Source of the DNA: Acanthornis magna
Lineage: Eukaryota; Chordata; Aves; Passeriformes; Acanthizidae
Assembly: GCA_036785705.1 (NCBI GenBank)
Contig: JAWUZG010000970.1
Span: 4,250,501 to 4,314,500 of the forward strand
Direction of reading: 5' to 3'
DNA length: 64,000 bases
Shown here: positions 62,096 to 64,000 of the stretch, one piece after another
How positions within the stretch are numbered: the first letter of the stretch is position 1
Layout of the letters: each line of letters starts with the position of its first letter
Translations under genes and position numbers: made by a program
The notes under the pieces: generated by a model
What the model was told of the DNA's origin: nothing
Database searches by the model: none
The model's input: only the letters and a program-made list of their open reading frames with translations

Positions 62096-62191
62096 AAAAA
62101 AAAAAAAAAAGTAAAATTTAAAAAAAGAAAAAAAAAAAGAAAAAAAAAGAAAAAAAAAAAGGAAAAAAAAAGAAAAAAAAAAGAAAAAAAA
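62096..62191 (+). repeat. (A8-10 G)n purine tract
   Basis: About 95 bases of A are punctuated by single G roughly every eight to ten bases, interrupted only near 62112-62120 by TAAAATTTA. This is a pure purine microsatellite-like tract, likely variable in length. It lies about 300 bases downstream of the CpG island. Confidence 0.9.
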
Positions 62192-64000
62192 GGTACTGTT
62201 CTTTGCAACAACTGGAACCACCAAACTCAGATTGCAGGAAAGCTACTGAAACCTGTTTCACTTATTATATGCATATTAAAAATGGGAAACAAAACAACCT
62301 ATCTGGTCATATGTTTTCCATTAACTTCTGCTTTTTTTTCTCATTCTACCAAAGCTGTTGCATGAATACAGCACACACACCAGTAGGGTTCAACACTGCT
62401 ATAAGGACTCCCTGGTATCAGTGTAAATTGAAAGTTTGAGATCTTTCTTCTCTGATCCAGATCAGCCATATTCCAATACAGATTAAACTTACATTACCAA
62501 CAGGACATAAAAATGCAATTATAAGTACGATTAAGGCCAAAAAAAAAAAAATCTGAAGGATGGGGATTTTCTGGTAATCAGTGGGTGTTATGAATGAGTA
62601 AAGACTGCATGATCATGCCATTTGTCATAAACAGCACCACATAAAGGCAGTTATTATATGTGTTTAAGAAAGGAGATGGATTTTGGATTTACTTTTGACC
62701 TTTTATATATTACTTCTGTATTGCCTAATTGGCATAGTTATTTCTGATTTTCATTAATGTAAATTAAAATGAAAATTGTTTTTTATTTTATTCCACAAGT
62801 GTTAATACCACAGTTGCAAAAAAATGTGACCTGTCATTCATTGTAATTTATTTTTAGGTGTCTAAACTGTTTTTAATAGTGTGATGCAATCTGCACGTCA
62901 AGGAGCTAGGAGACTTGGACAGGAGAAATATGATTCATTTTTTAAAGAGTTTTAAAGGGATCCCTAATTTAAACAGAAGGACATATTTATTCAGAGATTG
63001 AATTTTAAAAAATCATCCACAGCAAAAGAATTCTTACTCAAATGCATTTTCCTGAATTTGAAAAGAATCCAAATTTGCAGAAAGATTATCTGGTATATCC
63101 TTAAGATTCTAAGAGGAAAACAATTTGCAAAGTAGTAAGTATTTGGCAAATACTGTATTTGAGCTAAATAAGTGTTATCTACATCTAATAATATCTATCT
63201 AGCTGTGCAATACAAGTTGAAGTGTGTATTTCTGACTCATAATGTTTGCTTTGTCTGATTTTTAAGTTCTATTCTTTAAATGGATGCAGTGATCAACACG
63301 TTGTATGACTCCTGTCGTACAGGAGTTTCATTAGAAAATTACAAGAAGTATGTCTCATACAGGAAAAAGTCAGTAGCTGATGTAACAGGATTAACCAATC
63401 CAGCACAGTGATCCGGCCCACTTTTGACAGACGTTATATGTGAGTGTACACATGAGAAGTACAGTATAAAGCTTCACATTATAAATATCACAAAGACGAA
63501 CTTCAGCAGTTCTTAATGCACAATACAGCAGTCTCCTTCTGAGAGTCAGGACTAGAGAGGTAAAACTTTCAATTAGCTTTTTTCTTTTAAAACTGCAACT
63601 TTTAATTCCTGTGCATGCTGTAGCATACTGTTAGAGAGCTTTATATACATATATATACATATATGTATGTAGATATATGTATATATACAGAGCTTTGCAG
63701 CTCAGGTAATTTTCTAGAAAGAGTCTGAACCACCATTTCTGTATGTATTCAAACGCATTTCTCTATGTATTTTTGTACATATATGCATATACATGTAAGT
63801 ACAAATGAACTATATATCAGTGGTATTGGAAGACTCACTTTTAGAAAACAGTGGTTTTTAGAAAGTTCTGCTTTAACATTAAATCTGTCATCATCATGGC
63901 ATTCAAGTAAAATATGCTTGAATATGTAATCTCTATGTAATAGAGATTGTATGCGATAACTGTACCTGTAGTATATGGCAAGCAATGTATACCCCACAGC
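62192..64000. other. Unique AT-rich sequence to the window end
   Basis: No gene or transposon recognised. It contains an A13 run (62539-62551) and TA-rich palindromic sequence (63641-63688). The minus frame 63749-63997 is AT-rich and without a domain. Confidence 0.45.
63641..63688. repeat. TA-rich palindromic microsatellite
   Basis: TATATACATATATATACATA, then ATGTATGTAG, then ATATATGTATATATACAG form an inverted repeat with a short centre, able to extrude a cruciform. The surrounding words AGAGCT occur on both sides (63635-63640 and 63689-63694), a direct repeat bracketing the tract. Confidence 0.7.

Noticed and set aside
1..64000. CRISPR array, bacterial operon, phage or integron structures
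   Set aside because: No regularly spaced identical repeats, no dense same-strand gene runs and no ribosome-binding-site pattern; repeat content is that of a bird nuclear genome.

Overview
The window looks like nuclear, mostly non-coding DNA from a bird, probably a non-galliform (neoavian) one. The evidence is the repeat content. There are several CR1 LINE copies of clearly different ages, mostly 5'-truncated and mostly inverted. There is a solo endogenous-retrovirus LTR of a type I associate with birds. There is also a CR1/RTE-style SINE fragment with a tRNA-Ile head, a MIR-like amniote SINE, and scattered pieces of very old sauropsid repeats. No CDS with homology to a cellular protein, no intact virus gene, no bacterial-type operon and no CRISPR array was found. 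The open frames are short (the longest is 219 codons) and fall in repeats, low-complexity tracts or CpG-rich DNA.

Layout. 1-13.9 kb is unique AT-rich DNA with a tRNA-Ile SINE fragment (about 1654-1770), ancient repeat pieces (1881-8125), a long (T6C)n pyrimidine tract (3144-3257) and a (GGTT)n tract. An eroded CR1 fragment lies at about 13.96-14.13 kb. A younger inverted CR1 copy with recognisable reverse transcriptase lies at 16.03-16.97 kb. Between 23.1 and 25.2 kb an old inverted CR1 ORF2 is interrupted by a solo LTR of about 1,064 bp (23791-24854), giving a nested insertion. 25-40 kb is almost featureless apart from two ancient repeat pieces near 34 kb.

At 40675-40995 a (CCCCTT)n tract, G-quadruplex-prone on the minus strand, abuts a compact CpG island. 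A MIR-like SINE follows at about 41.9 kb. A plus-strand CR1 RT copy with an internal deletion and a ruined catalytic site lies at 46276-47235. A second LTR-like element (about 52159-52781) has a TATA box and poly(A) signal, but is bounded by a 14-bp perfect inverted repeat instead of an obvious direct target duplication. An old inverted CR1 lies at 56.39-57.13 kb.

The right end (61.25-61.83 kb) is the best candidate for host function. It holds a cluster of developmental-type transcription-factor motifs (T-box, E-box, AT-rich/MEF2-like), then a TATA-like box, then a CpG island. This looks like a promoter or first-exon region of a gene whose body lies outside the window, or of a non-coding RNA. 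The gene could not be identified.

Taken together this reads as a gene-poor intergenic or intronic region with two candidate promoters embedded in repeat remains.
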